Shown in pieces: positions 45,743 to 55,608 of a stretch of 64,000 nucleotides of DNA; the first letter of the stretch is position 1, and each line of letters opens with the position of its first letter. The position numbers were made by a program, and so were the translations under genes. Under the pieces are notes generated by a model that worked only from the letters and a program-made list of their open reading frames with translations, ran no database searches and was not told the origin of the DNA. Origin of the DNA: Roseicella sp. DB1501 (lineage in GTDB: Bacteria; Pseudomonadota; Alphaproteobacteria; Acetobacterales; Acetobacteraceae); assembly GCF_013112485.1 (NCBI RefSeq), contig NZ_JABFHG010000002.1, forward strand, positions 248,001 through 312,000. The letters are read 5' to 3'.

Positions 45743-46157
45743 GATCCCGTTCCTTCTCTGCCCAGGCGAAGACGCGCTGCTGCTCCTCGGCCAGGAATTC
45801 CGCGGCATCGCCGCCCACGATGCGCCCCAGCCGCTCCGCCGCGCGGGCGAAGCCGATCAGCGGCCGCCCCCGCATGGCGCCGTGCGGGACGCTCTGCCTG
45901 TCCACCACGATGGCCGAGAGCAGCGGCCAGCCGCGCTCCGTCGCCCGCCGGCACAGGTCGTACAGATGCGGATCCATGCGCCGCCGCGCCGCCTGCCAGG
46001 ACAGGCCGCTCGCCAGGGCGAGCTCGCCATAGCTGACATAGCGCCGCGACGCCGCGGCCTCGCGGATATGGCGGAAGCTCGCGTCCAGCGACAGGGCCGG
46101 GGAAAGGACCCGGGCCGGGCCGCCATCGGTGGGCCCGGCAGCCGTCGCCGGCGTCAC
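45726..46157 (-). CDS. 143-residue protein encoded between gatA and gatB
   Basis: Function unknown. Its GTG start (46157) overlaps the gatA stop (GTGA) and its end overlaps gatB by 17 bases. It is therefore embedded in the operon and very likely translated. The core has a helix-turn-helix-like stretch, [20 protein letters not shown], then [17 protein letters not shown] and a C-terminal helix ending [13 protein letters not shown]. This layout vaguely resembles small proteins with a YGELA segment, followed by an LxxLVV strand, that are found near nuclease genes. The resemblance is from memory and weak. No membrane or signal segment is present. Confidence 0.7.
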   Translation of the reverse strand: MTPATAAGPTDGGPARVLSPALSLDASFRHIREAAASRRYVSYGELALASGLSWQAARRRMDPHLYDLCRRATERGWPLLSAIVVDRQSVPHGAMRGRPLIGFARAAERLGRIVGGDAAEFLAEEQQRVFAWAEKERDHVLHA

Positions 46158-47644
46158 ACCGCCCCCGCGCGCAGCCCCGGCACGGCGCGGAAATCCGCCG
46201 CCGTCTCGAGGGCCGCGCCCACCGTGAAGACCGTCTCCTCATCGAAGGCCCGGCCGATCACCTGCAGGCCGAGCGGCAGCCCCTGCGCGTCGAGCCCGGC
46301 CGGCACGGCGAGGCCCGGCAGGCCGGCGAGGTTCGCCGTCACGGTGAAGACGTCGTTCAGGTACATCGTCACCGGGTCGTCCTGCTTCTCGTCCATCCCG
46401 AAGGCGGCGGAGGGCGTCGCCGGGGTGACGATGGCATCGACGCCCTGGAAGGCCTGGTCGAAGTCGCGCTTGATCAGCGCCCGGATCTTCTGCGCCTTCA
46501 GGTAGTAGGCGTCGTAATAGCCGGCGCTCAGCACATAGGTGCCGATCATGATCCGCCGCCGCACCTCCGGCCCGAAGCCGGCCGCCCGCGTCCGCTCGTA
46601 GAGGTCGCGCAGGTCGCTGTCCGGCGCCGCCTCGCGCAGCCCGTAGCGCACGCCGTCATAGCGGGCGAGGTTCGAGGAGGCCTCGGCGGGCGCCACGATG
46701 TAATAGGTCGGCAGGGCGTATCTGGTATGCGGCAGGTTGATCTCGACCGTCTCGGCGCCCTGGTCGCGCAGCCATTGCAGCCCCTGGTCCCAGAGCCGCT
46801 CGATCTCGGCCGGGATGCCCTCCAGCCGGTACTCCCTCGGCACGCCGATCCGCAGGCCCCTGACGCCGCGGGCGCAGGCGGCGGCGAAATCCGGCACCGG
46901 GACATCGACGCTGGTGCTGTCCTTCGGGTCGAAGCCGGCCATGGAGCGCAGCAGGATGGCGCAATCCTCGACGCTGCGCGCCACCGGCCCCGCCTGGTCG
47001 AGCGAGGAGGCGAAGGCGATGATGCCGAAGCGCGAGCAGCGGCCATAGGTCGGCTTGATGCCGGCGATGCCGCAGAAGGCCGCGGGCTGGCGGATCGAGC
47101 CGCCGGTATCGGTGGCGGTGGCGCCGAGCGCGAGCCGCGCCGCGACCGCCGCCGCCGAGCCGCCGGAGGAGCCGCCGGGGACCAGCCGCGTATCGGGATC
47201 GTTGGCGCGCGACCACGGATTCTCGACCGGCCCGAAGGCGCTGGTGGTGTTGGACGAGCCCATGGCGAACTCATCGAGATTGACCTTGCCGAGGAAGACG
47301 GCGCCGTCGCGCAGCAGGTTGCCGCTGACCGTGCTCTCGTAGGGCGGCACGAAATTGCCGAGGATGCGGCTGCCGGCCGTGGTCCGCGTGCCGGCGGTGC
47401 AGAACAGGTCCTTGATGGCGAGCGGGATGCCCTCGAGCGGCCCGGCGATGCCTTCGGCCCGGCGCTCGTCGCTCGCCTTGGCCTGCGCCAGCGCCTGCTC
47501 CGCCGACACGGTGACATAGGCGTTGAGGCGCGGGTTCAGCGCCTCGATCGCCTCAAGATGCGCCCGGGTCAGCTCGACGCTGCTGACGAGGCCCTCGTTC
47601 AGCGCCTCGATCGCGCCGCGCAGCGAGAAATCGGTCGGCTGCAT
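46154..47644 (-). CDS. gatA: aspartyl/glutamyl-tRNA amidotransferase subunit A
   Basis: Amidase subunit of GatCAB, 496 residues, which frees ammonia from glutamine. The Ser-cisSer-Lys triad is clear: Lys in [10 protein letters not shown], and the two Ser in [20 protein letters not shown] and [18 protein letters not shown] 47644 overlaps the gatC stop by one base (TGATG). A longer open frame upstream covers gatC in another frame and is not used. The stop overlaps the 143-residue gene. Confidence 0.96.
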   Translation of the reverse strand: MQPTDFSLRGAIEALNEGLVSSVELTRAHLEAIEALNPRLNAYVTVSAEQALAQAKASDERRAEGIAGPLEGIPLAIKDLFCTAGTRTTAGSRILGNFVPPYESTVSGNLLRDGAVFLGKVNLDEFAMGSSNTTSAFGPVENPWSRANDPDTRLVPGGSSGGSAAAVAARLALGATATDTGGSIRQPAAFCGIAGIKPTYGRCSRFGIIAFASSLDQAGPVARSVEDCAILLRSMAGFDPKDSTSVDVPVPDFAAACARGVRGLRIGVPREYRLEGIPAEIERLWDQGLQWLRDQGAETVEINLPHTRYALPTYYIVAPAEASSNLARYDGVRYGLREAAPDSDLRDLYERTRAAGFGPEVRRRIMIGTYVLSAGYYDAYYLKAQKIRALIKRDFDQAFQGVDAIVTPATPSAAFGMDEKQDDPVTMYLNDVFTVTANLAGLPGLAVPAGLDAQGLPLGLQVIGRAFDEETVFTVGAALETAADFRAVPGLRAGAV

Positions 47645-47931
47645 CACTCGACCACCTTCGGCACGGCGAAATAGTCGCCGGCGCGGTCGGGCGCATTGGC
47701 AAGCACCGCCTCGGCGATGCCGCCATCGGTCACCACGTCCTCGCGCATGCGGAGCCTGGTCGCGCCGCCGCCGGCCATCGGCTCGACGCCGCTGGTATCC
47801 ACCGCCTGCAATTGCTCGATCCAGGCGAGGATGCCGTTGAGCTCGCCCTGCAGGCGCGCGACCTCCGCCTCCTCCAGGTGGATGCGGGCGAGCGACGCGA
47901 CGCGCCGGACGGTCTCGGTATCGAGCGACAT
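47644..47931 (-). CDS. gatC: aspartyl/glutamyl-tRNA amidotransferase subunit C
   Basis: Small GatCAB subunit, 95 residues, that wraps around and stabilises GatA. The N-terminal helix [21 protein letters not shown], the [21 protein letters not shown] stretch and the [12 protein letters not shown] segment with the C-terminal [10 protein letters not shown] are all standard. ATG 47931 is used; an in-frame ATG 15 codons upstream lacks support. First gene of the gatC-gatA-orf143-gatB operon. Confidence 0.95.
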   Translation of the reverse strand: MSLDTETVRRVASLARIHLEEAEVARLQGELNGILAWIEQLQAVDTSGVEPMAGGGATRLRMREDVVTDGGIAEAVLANAPDRAGDYFAVPKVVE

Positions 47932-48273
47932 ATTCGGGAAGCGACCCCAGCTTGGCGCCAGCTTGGCGACGGCCAACCTGGCGACGGAATGTGGCGATAG
48001 CAGGCGAGGAAGCCACTGGGCGGCCCGAAGTCAAGAGGGTGGGAGCAGCCGTCCCGCTCCGCCAGGGTTGCAACCCGGCTCGGCCTGGGGCCTTTTTGCG
48101 CCGCGATATGCCTCTCGCGGGAGGCGGCGATCCCGGCCCATGCGCCGGCGGCACCGGCCGGCCCGGCTCCCTGCCCGGCTGCCGGACCGTCTCCACACAT
48201 CGAACCAGGCAGAAGGACGACCGGCTGGATGATGGTCCCGCATTCCCACCAGGCATCACCGAGGATCCGGCGC
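47932..48273. other. 342-base divergent intergenic region
   Basis: This region lies between gatC and the MscS-like gene, which read outward. It contains the perfect 12-base palindrome GGGTTGCAACCC (48065-48076) and a short hairpin, GCCTC to GAGGC, at 48110-48125. Both are candidates for operators or 5'-leader structures. The first 45 bases of the longest MscS-like frame (from 48229) also fall here. Confidence 0.35.
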
Positions 48274-50877
48274 ATGGGCGGCACGACCGCCGGCCCGGCC
48301 GGGGCCGGGCTGCGGATCATGGCCGCGGCCGCCCTCCTCCTCGGCCTGTTCGGCCTCGCCGCGCCGGGTCGAGCGCAGCCGGCCGGCACCCCCGCCCCCG
48401 CCCCCGTGACGACAACGACGGCCGCGACGCGGCTGGCGCCCGAGGAGGCCCGGCAGGCCGCCGAGCTGCTGCGCGACCCGACACGGCTGCGCGAGGTGCT
48501 GACCGCCCTCGACGCCATCGCTCGCCTGGCGCCGGTTCCCGTTGCGCCTGCCGCCGCCCCAGCGGCCCCGGCCGCCGCTGCACCGGCTGCCAGCGCCCCT
48601 GCAGCCGGCGCCCCTGCAGCCAGCGCCCCCCCGGCGACCGCCGCGCCCGCGGCCGAGGCGCCGCCAGCGCAGCCGGACCATGTCTCGCTGACCTCGGACA
48701 GCGTCCTCGGGCAGCTCATCCAGACCAGCTCCGCCTGGCTGCGGAGCATGGCGGGGCAGCTCGCCATCACCGGCCGCACCCTGGCCGACCTGCCCCTGGT
48801 CTGGGCCTCCATCCTGCATGCGGCGCAGAACCCGGCCGCCCAGGCGGCCGCCCTTGATGCCGGCTGGAAGCTCGCCCTGGTCCTGCTGCTCGCCTGGCTC
48901 GCGCAATGGGTGGCCCGCCGCGCCCTGCGCCGGCCGCACCGCATGATCGAGCGATCGGCCCAGGCCTCGGTCGAGCGCCACCGGGCCGCCCATGGGACCG
49001 CCCTGGCGGCAAGCCATGGGGCCGCCCTGCCGGCGGCGCAGCACCAGGCCGGGCAGGGAAACGGGCAGGGAAATGGGCAGGGTCCGGGCGATGCCATCGT
49101 CAGCGCCGGCGAGCTGCGCTTCCTCCGCCGCCTGCCGCTGGTCCTGCTCCGCCTCCTGCTCGACCTGATCCCGATCGGCATCTTCGCCGCCGTGGGCAAC
49201 CTCATGCTGGCGACGCCGATCGAGGCCGGCTGGGTGCCCCGCCTCGTCATCCTGACCGCCGTGAATGCCTATGTGGTGCAGCACATCGTCATGGCGGCCG
49301 GCCGCGCCCTGGTCTCGCCGCGGCAGCCCCTGCTGCGCCTCTTCAACGTCACCGACGAGACCGCCACCTATATCGAGGTCTGGCTCGGCCGCGTCTCGCG
49401 CGTCGCGGTCTACGGCATGGCGGTGCTCGAGATCGCCCGCATCCTCGGCCTCGCGCCCTCGGCCTATGAGACGCTGGCCAAGCTGGTGATCCTGGCCAAC
49501 CATCTGCTGCTGATCGTGGTCATCCTGCAGTCGCGCAAGGGCGTGGCGGCCTGGATCGCTGCCCCGGCCGGCCGCCACACCGCCGTCTCGGCGGCTCGCA
49601 ACTGGCTCGCCGCGACCTGGCACGTGATCGCCATCGTGCTGCTGATCGCCGTCTGGTTCGTCTGGGCGCTCGAGATCCGCAACGGCTACAGCCTGCTCTT
49701 CCGCTATTTCGGCGTGACGCTGGTGGTGCTGGCCCTGGCGCGGCTGGCGATCATCGCCATCCTCGGCATGCTCGACCGGGTCTTCCGCCTGAAGCCGGAA
49801 CAGACGGCGCAGCTGCCCTTCCTGGAGGCCCGGGCCAACCGCTACTACCCGCTGCTGCGGCGCGGCGTCTCGCTGCTGCTCGGCATCATCGCCGGGCTCG
49901 CGGTGCTGCAGGTCTGGGGCGTCGATGTCCTGGCCTGGTTCCAGGACGGGCGCCTCGGCGAGCGCCTTGCCCATACCCTGCTGCTGATCGCCATCGCCAT
50001 CGTCATCGCCGTGGTGATCTGGGAATGCTCCATCGCCTGGATGGACCACCAGATCAACGGCATGGTGGCGCAGGGCGACTACGCCCGGGCGACGCGGCTG
50101 CGCACCCTGCTGCCGCTGCTGCGCACCGCGCTGCTGACGGCGATCGTGATCGTCGTCGGCTTCACCGCGCTCAGCCAGCTCGGCGTCAACATCGCTCCCC
50201 TGCTGGCCGGCGCCTCCATCATCGGCGTCGCCCTCGGCTTCGGCTCGCAGAAGCTGGTGCAGGACGTCATCAACGGCATCTTCCTGCTGCTCGAGAACAC
50301 GATGCAGGTGGGGGACTGGGTGACGGTCTCCGGCCTCTCCGGCTCGGTGGAGGCGCTCTCGGTGCGCACCATCAGGCTCCGCGCCGGCGACGGCTCGGTG
50401 CATGTCATCCCCTTCAGCGCCGTCAGCACGGTCACCAACACCAATCGCGGCATCGGCAATGCCGCGGTTTCGGTCACCGTCGCCTTCGGCGAGGACACCG
50501 ACCGCGTCGGCGAGGTGCTGAAGGAGATCGGCGCCGCGCTGCGCGAGGACCCGGCTTTCCGCAACAACATCCTCGACGACTTCGCCCTCTGGGGCGTCGA
50601 CCAAGTGGACGGCGCGACGGCGACCGTGCTCGGCCAGATGAAATGCACCGATTCCGGCCGCTGGGGCGTGCAACGCGAGTTCAACCGCCGCATCAAGCGC
50701 CGCTTCCAGGAGCTCGGCATTGAGATCGCCGTGCCGACCCGCTCGGTCATCCTCAGCCGGCCGCACCGGCCGGGGCCGCAGGCCGCGCATCCGGCCCCGG
50801 CATCGGCCCATGCCGATCCCGGCTCCGGCGCCGAGAGGCGCTCGCCGCCGCCCGCGGCCCTCGGCAACACCGCCTGA
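48274..50877 (+). CDS. large MscS-family mechanosensitive channel with Ala/Pro-rich periplasmic arm
   Basis: Inner-membrane tension-gated channel of the long MscS/YbiO-like class, 867 residues. A signal peptide ([19 protein letters not shown]) leads into a periplasmic region with a low-complexity Ala/Pro stretch (about residues 90-135). About ten membrane helices follow. The pore and beta domain hold the MscS hallmark [20 protein letters not shown] and [23 protein letters not shown]. Between helices is a GNGQGNGQG repeat. The start could also be ATG 48229, 15 codons earlier; neither site has a strong ribosome site. Confidence 0.88.
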   Translation: MGGTTAGPAGAGLRIMAAAALLLGLFGLAAPGRAQPAGTPAPAPVTTTTAATRLAPEEARQAAELLRDPTRLREVLTALDAIARLAPVPVAPAAAPAAPAAAAPAASAPAAGAPAASAPPATAAPAAEAPPAQPDHVSLTSDSVLGQLIQTSSAWLRSMAGQLAITGRTLADLPLVWASILHAAQNPAAQAAALDAGWKLALVLLLAWLAQWVARRALRRPHRMIERSAQASVERHRAAHGTALAASHGAALPAAQHQAGQGNGQGNGQGPGDAIVSAGELRFLRRLPLVLLRLLLDLIPIGIFAAVGNLMLATPIEAGWVPRLVILTAVNAYVVQHIVMAAGRALVSPRQPLLRLFNVTDETATYIEVWLGRVSRVAVYGMAVLEIARILGLAPSAYETLAKLVILANHLLLIVVILQSRKGVAAWIAAPAGRHTAVSAARNWLAATWHVIAIVLLIAVWFVWALEIRNGYSLLFRYFGVTLVVLALARLAIIAILGMLDRVFRLKPEQTAQLPFLEARANRYYPLLRRGVSLLLGIIAGLAVLQVWGVDVLAWFQDGRLGERLAHTLLLIAIAIVIAVVIWECSIAWMDHQINGMVAQGDYARATRLRTLLPLLRTALLTAIVIVVGFTALSQLGVNIAPLLAGASIIGVALGFGSQKLVQDVINGIFLLLENTMQVGDWVTVSGLSGSVEALSVRTIRLRAGDGSVHVIPFSAVSTVTNTNRGIGNAAVSVTVAFGEDTDRVGEVLKEIGAALREDPAFRNNILDDFALWGVDQVDGATATVLGQMKCTDSGRWGVQREFNRRIKRRFQELGIEIAVPTRSVILSRPHRPGPQAAHPAPASAHADPGSGAERRSPPPAALGNTA

Positions 50878-50928
50878 GCGCGGCGCCGGTCAGGAGGGTG
50901 CGGCCAGCAACCTTGCTATAGAGCCCGC

Positions 50929-51405
50929 ATGCCCGTCCTGCCCCTCCCCGCGCTACGCGCCGCCCTGCCCCGTGGCCAGCGGCTGATCGGCCTCGATCCC
51001 GGCAGCCGGCTCATCGGCGTCGCCCTGTCGGACGTGCTGCTGATGCTGGCCAGCCCCTATGGCACGCTGAAGCGCGGCAAGCTGAAGGCCAATGCCGCCG
51101 AGGTCGCGGCCATCGCCGGCAAGGAGGGGGCGGGCGGGCTGGTGGTCGGGCTGCCGCTCGGCATGGACGGCTCCTTCGGCCCGGCGGCGCAGGCGGCGAA
51201 GGACTGGGCCATGGCGATCGGCGAGGCGGCCGGGCTGCCGGTCGCGCTCTGGGACGAGCGGCTGAGCAGCGCGGCAGTGAACCGCGCGATGATCGCGGCC
51301 GATGTCACGCGGGCGAAAAGGGCCGCGGCGGTGGATGCGGCGGCCGCGGCCTGGACCCTGCAATCCGCCCTCGACGCCACGCGCCCGGCACCGGGCGCGG
51401 CCTGA
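50929..51405 (+). CDS. ruvX: putative pre-16S rRNA nuclease / Holliday junction resolvase YqgF
   Basis: RNase H-fold nuclease (YqgF/RuvX), 158 residues, implicated in 16S rRNA 5' maturation. Family motifs are LIGLDPGSRLIGVALSD (first Asp), GLVVGLPLGMDGSFGPAAQA, LWDERLSSAAVNRAM (Glu) and AVDAAAAAWTL (last Asp). ATG 50929. It precedes pyrB by 66 bases, a common alphaproteobacterial order. Confidence 0.93.
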   Translation: MPVLPLPALRAALPRGQRLIGLDPGSRLIGVALSDVLLMLASPYGTLKRGKLKANAAEVAAIAGKEGAGGLVVGLPLGMDGSFGPAAQAAKDWAMAIGEAAGLPVALWDERLSSAAVNRAMIAADVTRAKRAAAVDAAAAAWTLQSALDATRPAPGAA

Positions 51406-51471
51406 CCGCCCCAGCTTGGCCGTCCCGACGGGGGAGGCTAGCTTGCCGCCCGCCGCAGCCCGCGAGTCCCG

Positions 51472-52422
51472 ATGTCCTTCTCCTTCCCGATCCTGCCCGG
51501 CGGCCACCTGCTGGCCATCGAGGGGCTGGAGCCGCCCCATATCGGCGCCCTGCTCGACCTCGCCGAGAGCTACGCCCTGCTGAACCGCTCGGGGAAGACG
51601 CAGCGCGACCTGCTGCGTGGCCGCACCCTCATCAACCTCTTCTTCGAGGACAGCACCCGCACCCGTACCTCCTTCGAGCTGGCCGGCAAGCGGCTGGGCG
51701 CCGATGTGATCAACATGTCGGTCTCGACCAGCAGCGTGAACAAGGGCGAGACGCTGCTGGATACCGCCGCCACGCTGAACGCCATGCATTGCGACCTGCT
51801 GGTGGTGCGCCACGCCCAGTCCGGCGCCCCGGCCCTGCTCAGCCAGAAGGTGTCCGCCAGCGTCATCAATGCCGGCGATGGCACGCATGAGCACCCGACC
51901 CAGGCCCTGCTGGACGCGCTGACCATCCGCCGCCGCAAGGGGCGGCTGGAGGGGCTGGTCGTCGCCATCTGCGGCGACGTGCTGCACAGCCGCGTCGCCC
52001 GCTCGAACATCCACCTGCTGACGGCGATGAACGCCCGGGTGCGGGTGGTCGGGCCGCCGACGCTGATCCCGGCCGAGGCGGCGCGCCTCGGCGTCGAGGT
52101 CTTCCACGACATGCGGGCCGGGCTGGCTGGCGCCGATGTGGTGATGATGCTGCGGCTGCAGAAGGAGCGGATGACCGGCGGCCTCGTCCCCTCCTCGCGC
52201 GAGTTCTTCCGCTTCTTCGGCCTCGACCGGGAGAAGCTGGCCGTGGCCCGGCCGGATGCCATCGTCATGCATCCCGGCCCGATGAACCGCGGCGTCGAGA
52301 TCGAGAGCTCGATCGCCGACGACCCGGAGCGCAGCGTGATCGGCGAACAGGTGGAGATGGGCGTCGCCTGCCGCATGGCGGTGCTCGACGTGCTGGCGCG
52401 GGACCTGCGGCGCAATGCGTGA
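51472..52422 (+). CDS. pyrB: aspartate carbamoyltransferase catalytic subunit
   Basis: Catalyses the first committed step of pyrimidine synthesis, carbamoyl-aspartate formation. It has 316 residues. The carbamoyl-phosphate site is [58 protein letters not shown] and the C-terminal [11 protein letters not shown] are also standard. ATG 51472. Its last 8 bases overlap the start of the dihydroorotase-like gene. This is the organisation in which PyrB forms a complex with an inactive PyrC-like partner in Pseudomonas. Confidence 0.96.
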   Translation: MSFSFPILPGGHLLAIEGLEPPHIGALLDLAESYALLNRSGKTQRDLLRGRTLINLFFEDSTRTRTSFELAGKRLGADVINMSVSTSSVNKGETLLDTAATLNAMHCDLLVVRHAQSGAPALLSQKVSASVINAGDGTHEHPTQALLDALTIRRRKGRLEGLVVAICGDVLHSRVARSNIHLLTAMNARVRVVGPPTLIPAEAARLGVEVFHDMRAGLAGADVVMMLRLQKERMTGGLVPSSREFFRFFGLDREKLAVARPDAIVMHPGPMNRGVEIESSIADDPERSVIGEQVEMGVACRMAVLDVLARDLRRNA

Positions 52423-53701
52423 CCTCGTCATCGCCGGCGCCCGGCTGCTCGACCCCGCCTCCGGCCTCGATTCCACCGGCGACCTGCTGCTGCGCGACGG
52501 CCGGATCGAGGATCTCGGCAGCGGCCAGGGGCGGCCCGAGGGCGCCGAGCTGGTGGAGGCGGCCGGGCTCTGCCTGATCCCCGGCCTGGTCGATCTCCGC
52601 GCCGATCTCGGCGAGCCGGGGCATGAGCACCGCGAGACCATCGCCTCGGCGGCCGCGGCGGCGGCGGCCGGCGGCATCACCACCCTCTGCGCCCTGCCCG
52701 ATACCGACCCGCCGCTCGACGACCCGGCGCTGGTGCAGTTCGTGCTGCGGCGCGGCGAGGCGACGGGCAGCCTCACCCTGCTGCCCTATGGCGCCGCGAC
52801 CAAGCGCTGCGAGGGCCGCGAGCTCGCCGAATATGGGCTGCTGAAGGAGGCCGGCGCCGTCGCCTTCACCGATGGCAGGCGGGCCATCGCCGGGGCGCGG
52901 ACCATGCGCCTCGCCCTCTCCTATGCCCGTGCCTTCGGCAGCTTCGTGGTGCAGCACCCGGAGGAGCCGAGCCTCGCCGCCGGCGGCGCCGCCACCGAGG
53001 GCGAGCTGGCGACCCGGCTCGGCCTGCCCGGCATCCCGGCGGCGGCCGAGGCGATCATGGTGGCGCGCGACATCGCGTTGGCCCGCATCACCGGCGGGCA
53101 TGTGCATTTCGCCCATGTCAGCACCGGCGCCGCCCTTGCCCTGATCCGCGCCGCCAAGGCCGAGGCGGTGCCGGGGGGCTTCCGTGTCACCTGCGACACC
53201 GCCCCGGCCTATTTCGACCTGAACGAGACGGCGATCGGCGACTGGCGGACCTATGCCAAGCTTTCACCACCGCTGCGGCCGGAGGCCGACCGGCTGGCGG
53301 TGGTGGCGGCGCTGGCCGATGGCACCATCGACGCCATCGCCTCCGACCACCAGCCACGCGACGCCGACGACAAGCGCCTGCCCTTCGCCCAGGCCGAGGC
53401 GGGCGGGGCCGGGCTCGCCACCCTGCTCGGCGTGACGCTGGCCCGGGTGCATGGCGGCGATCTCGGCCTGCTGGCGGCGCTCGAGCTGCTGACGGCGCGG
53501 CCGGCGCGGCTGCTCGGCCTGCCGGTGGGCCGGCTGACCAAGGGCGCGCCGGCGGATCTGGTGCTGCTCGACCTCGAGCGCGGCTGGCAGGTGAAGGACG
53601 GTCAGCTCCCGGGCAAGGCGCAGAACACGCCCTTCGACGGCCGGGCGCTTGAGGGCCGCGTCCTCGGCACCTGGAAGGCCGGCCGCCGGGTCTTCGGATG
53701 A
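52415..53701 (+). CDS. dihydroorotase-like protein lacking the HxH zinc ligands (PyrC'-type)
   Basis: A 428-residue class I dihydroorotase-fold protein. The active-site motif DxHxHLREPG reads [10 protein letters not shown]: both zinc-binding His and the substrate Arg are gone. The bridging Asp (AFTDGRR), the His in VQHPEEP, the His in HFAHVST and the Asp of IASDHQP are still present, but the last motif lacks the following His. It is probably a non-catalytic partner for PyrB, like PyrC' (PyrX) of Pseudomonas. It overlaps pyrB by 8 bases and plsY by 4 (ATGA). A functional PyrC must then be encoded elsewhere. Confidence 0.88.
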   Translation: MRDLVIAGARLLDPASGLDSTGDLLLRDGRIEDLGSGQGRPEGAELVEAAGLCLIPGLVDLRADLGEPGHEHRETIASAAAAAAAGGITTLCALPDTDPPLDDPALVQFVLRRGEATGSLTLLPYGAATKRCEGRELAEYGLLKEAGAVAFTDGRRAIAGARTMRLALSYARAFGSFVVQHPEEPSLAAGGAATEGELATRLGLPGIPAAAEAIMVARDIALARITGGHVHFAHVSTGAALALIRAAKAEAVPGGFRVTCDTAPAYFDLNETAIGDWRTYAKLSPPLRPEADRLAVVAALADGTIDAIASDHQPRDADDKRLPFAQAEAGGAGLATLLGVTLARVHGGDLGLLAALELLTARPARLLGLPVGRLTKGAPADLVLLDLERGWQVKDGQLPGKAQNTPFDGRALEGRVLGTWKAGRRVFG

Positions 53702-54294
53702 GCCCGGCGCCCATCCTCGCCCTGGCCCTGGCCTTCGGCTACCTGCTCGGCTCGGTGCCCTGGGGGCTGGTGCTCACCCGGGCCGCCGGGCTCGGCGATA
53801 TCCGGCAGATCGGCTCGGGCAATATCGGCGCGACCAACGTGCTGCGCACCGGCCATAAGGGGCTGGCCGCGGCGACCATGCTGCTCGACCTGCTGAAGGG
53901 CGTGGCGGCGCTGCTGATCGCGGCCGGCCTGTGGGGCGAGCCGGCCGGCCTCGCCGCCGGCTTCGGCGCCATGCTCGGCCATGCCTTCCCGGTCTGGCTC
54001 GGCTTCAAGGGCGGCAAGGGCGTGGCGACGGGCGGCGGCGTGCTGCTGGCGGCGGCCTGGTGGCTCGGCCTCGCGGTGCTGCTGGTCTGGCTGGTAGTGG
54101 TGGCCATCACCCGCATCTCCTCGGCCGCGGCGGTCGCCGCCTGCCTCGCCGCACCGGTCGTCGCCGCCCTGGCCGGGCGCTGGGACCTGGCGCTCTTCGC
54201 CGCCGGCATCGCCGCGCTGGTGCTCTGGCGGCACCGGGGGAACATCGCCCGGCTGCGCGCCGGGACGGAGCCGCGGATCGGCCAGAAGGGCTGA
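53698..54294 (+). CDS. plsY: acyl-phosphate:glycerol-3-phosphate acyltransferase PlsY
   Basis: Inner-membrane enzyme that acylates glycerol-3-phosphate from acyl-phosphate, the first step of phospholipid synthesis. It has 198 residues and about five helices. The three conserved loops are visible: [38 protein letters not shown], and [15 protein letters not shown] near the C-terminus. ATG 53698 overlaps the previous stop (ATGA). The position before dprA and topA is usual in this bacterial group. Confidence 0.95.
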   Translation: MSPAPILALALAFGYLLGSVPWGLVLTRAAGLGDIRQIGSGNIGATNVLRTGHKGLAAATMLLDLLKGVAALLIAAGLWGEPAGLAAGFGAMLGHAFPVWLGFKGGKGVATGGGVLLAAAWWLGLAVLLVWLVVVAITRISSAAAVAACLAAPVVAALAGRWDLALFAAGIAALVLWRHRGNIARLRAGTEPRIGQKG

Positions 54295-54408
54295 ATTTTT
54301 CCTTTCGGTAGAAAGACATTGACGTTTTGATCGCATAACATGGCGCGGCCCGCGCCGGATCGGCCTGGTGCAGTGACCGAGGGATCCGTGCCGGACCGAG
54401 ACCCAGCC

Positions 54409-55560
54409 ATGACCGCGCCGCCCCTCTCGGATGCCGAGGCCCTGGCCCGCCTGCGCCTCGCCCGGACCGAGGGCATCGGTCCCCTGACCTATCAGCGCCT
54501 GCTCGAGCGGCACGGCAGCGCCGGCGCCGCTCTCGCGGCCCTGCCCCGCCTCGCCGCCCGCCGCGGCGCGCCCTTCGCCGTGCCGCCGATGGAGGCGGCA
54601 CGACGGGAGATCGAGGTCCTGCAGCGCCTCGGCGGCCGGCTGCTCTTCGCCGGCGAGCCGCCCTACCCGCCCCTGCTGGCGATGCAGGAGGATGCGCCGC
54701 CGGTGCTCGCCCTGCTCGGCGATCCGGCGGCCCTGGCGCCGCCCGCCGTGGCGCTGGTCGGCGCCCGCAACGCCTCGGCCGCCGGCCGGCGCATGGCCGA
54801 GGACCTCGCCGAGGCGCTGGCGGCGGCGGGGCTCGCCGTGGTCTCCGGCCTGGCGCGGGGGATCGACACCGCGGCGCATCTCGGGGCGCTGCGCCGCGGC
54901 CGCACCATCGCCTGCATCGCCGGCGGGCCGGACCTGCCCTATCCGCCGGAGAATGCTGGGCTGCAGGCGCGGATCGCCGCCGAGGGCGGGGCGGTGCTGG
55001 CCGAGGCGCCGCTCGGCACCGCGCCGCTCGCCCGCCACTTCCCGCGCCGCAACCGCATCGTCGCCGGCCTTTCCCTCGGCATCCTGGTGGTGGAGGCGGC
55101 GCCGCGCTCGGGCAGCCTGATCACCGCGCGGCTGGGGCTGGAGGCGGGGCGGGAGATCTTCGCCGTGCCCGGCAGCCCACTCGACCCGCGCTGCCGCGGC
55201 TCCAACGACCTGATCCGCCAGGGGGCGCATCTGGTGGAAGCGGCCGAGGACGTGCTGGCGCATCTGCCGGCGGCGCCGCGCGCCGCGCCGCTCTTCGTGC
55301 CACGGCCGGAACGGGGCGGCGCGGCGCGGCCGGCCCGTGCCGAGGCGCCGGCGGACTCGCCGATCCCCGCCACGCCTTCCGCTCAAGTGATTGAATTACT
55401 TGGAGCCAATCCGATTGCGGTTGACGAGGTGGTGCGGCGCTGCCACCTCTCGCCCTCCGCGATCCAGGCGATCCTCCTCGATCTTGAACTGGCCGGGCGG
55501 GTGGAGTTGTTGCCGGGCAACCGGGTCGCGCTCCTCGCCGGGGGCCAGGACGGGCGCTGA
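54409..55560 (+). CDS. dprA: DNA-processing protein DprA
   Basis: Single-stranded-DNA-binding protein that loads RecA on incoming DNA during transformation. The 383 residues comprise an N-terminal helix-hairpin-helix/SAM-like segment (ARTEGIGPLTYQRLLERHG), the Rossmann core (ALVGARNASAAGRRMAEDLA, VSGLARGIDTAAHLGAL, PRRNRIVAGLS, SGSLITARLGLEAGREIFAVPG) and a C-terminal winged helix (IAVDEVVRRCHLSPSAIQAILLD). ATG 54409 fits known lengths. ATG 54340, 23 codons earlier, is in frame. An AT-rich island with TTGACG at 54319-54324 precedes it and may hold a promoter. Confidence 0.93.
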   Translation: MTAPPLSDAEALARLRLARTEGIGPLTYQRLLERHGSAGAALAALPRLAARRGAPFAVPPMEAARREIEVLQRLGGRLLFAGEPPYPPLLAMQEDAPPVLALLGDPAALAPPAVALVGARNASAAGRRMAEDLAEALAAAGLAVVSGLARGIDTAAHLGALRRGRTIACIAGGPDLPYPPENAGLQARIAAEGGAVLAEAPLGTAPLARHFPRRNRIVAGLSLGILVVEAAPRSGSLITARLGLEAGREIFAVPGSPLDPRCRGSNDLIRQGAHLVEAAEDVLAHLPAAPRAAPLFVPRPERGGAARPARAEAPADSPIPATPSAQVIELLGANPIAVDEVVRRCHLSPSAIQAILLDLELAGRVELLPGNRVALLAGGQDGR

Positions 55561-55608
55561 GGCGGCGGGCCTGGCTTCGGCTCGCGGCAAGCAGGATATG
55601 TGGAGTCC

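Noticed and set aside
48540-48670. Tandem Ala/Pro codons in the MscS-like gene considered as a repeat array
   Set aside because: This is low-complexity coding sequence of a periplasmic linker with irregular units, not a true array.
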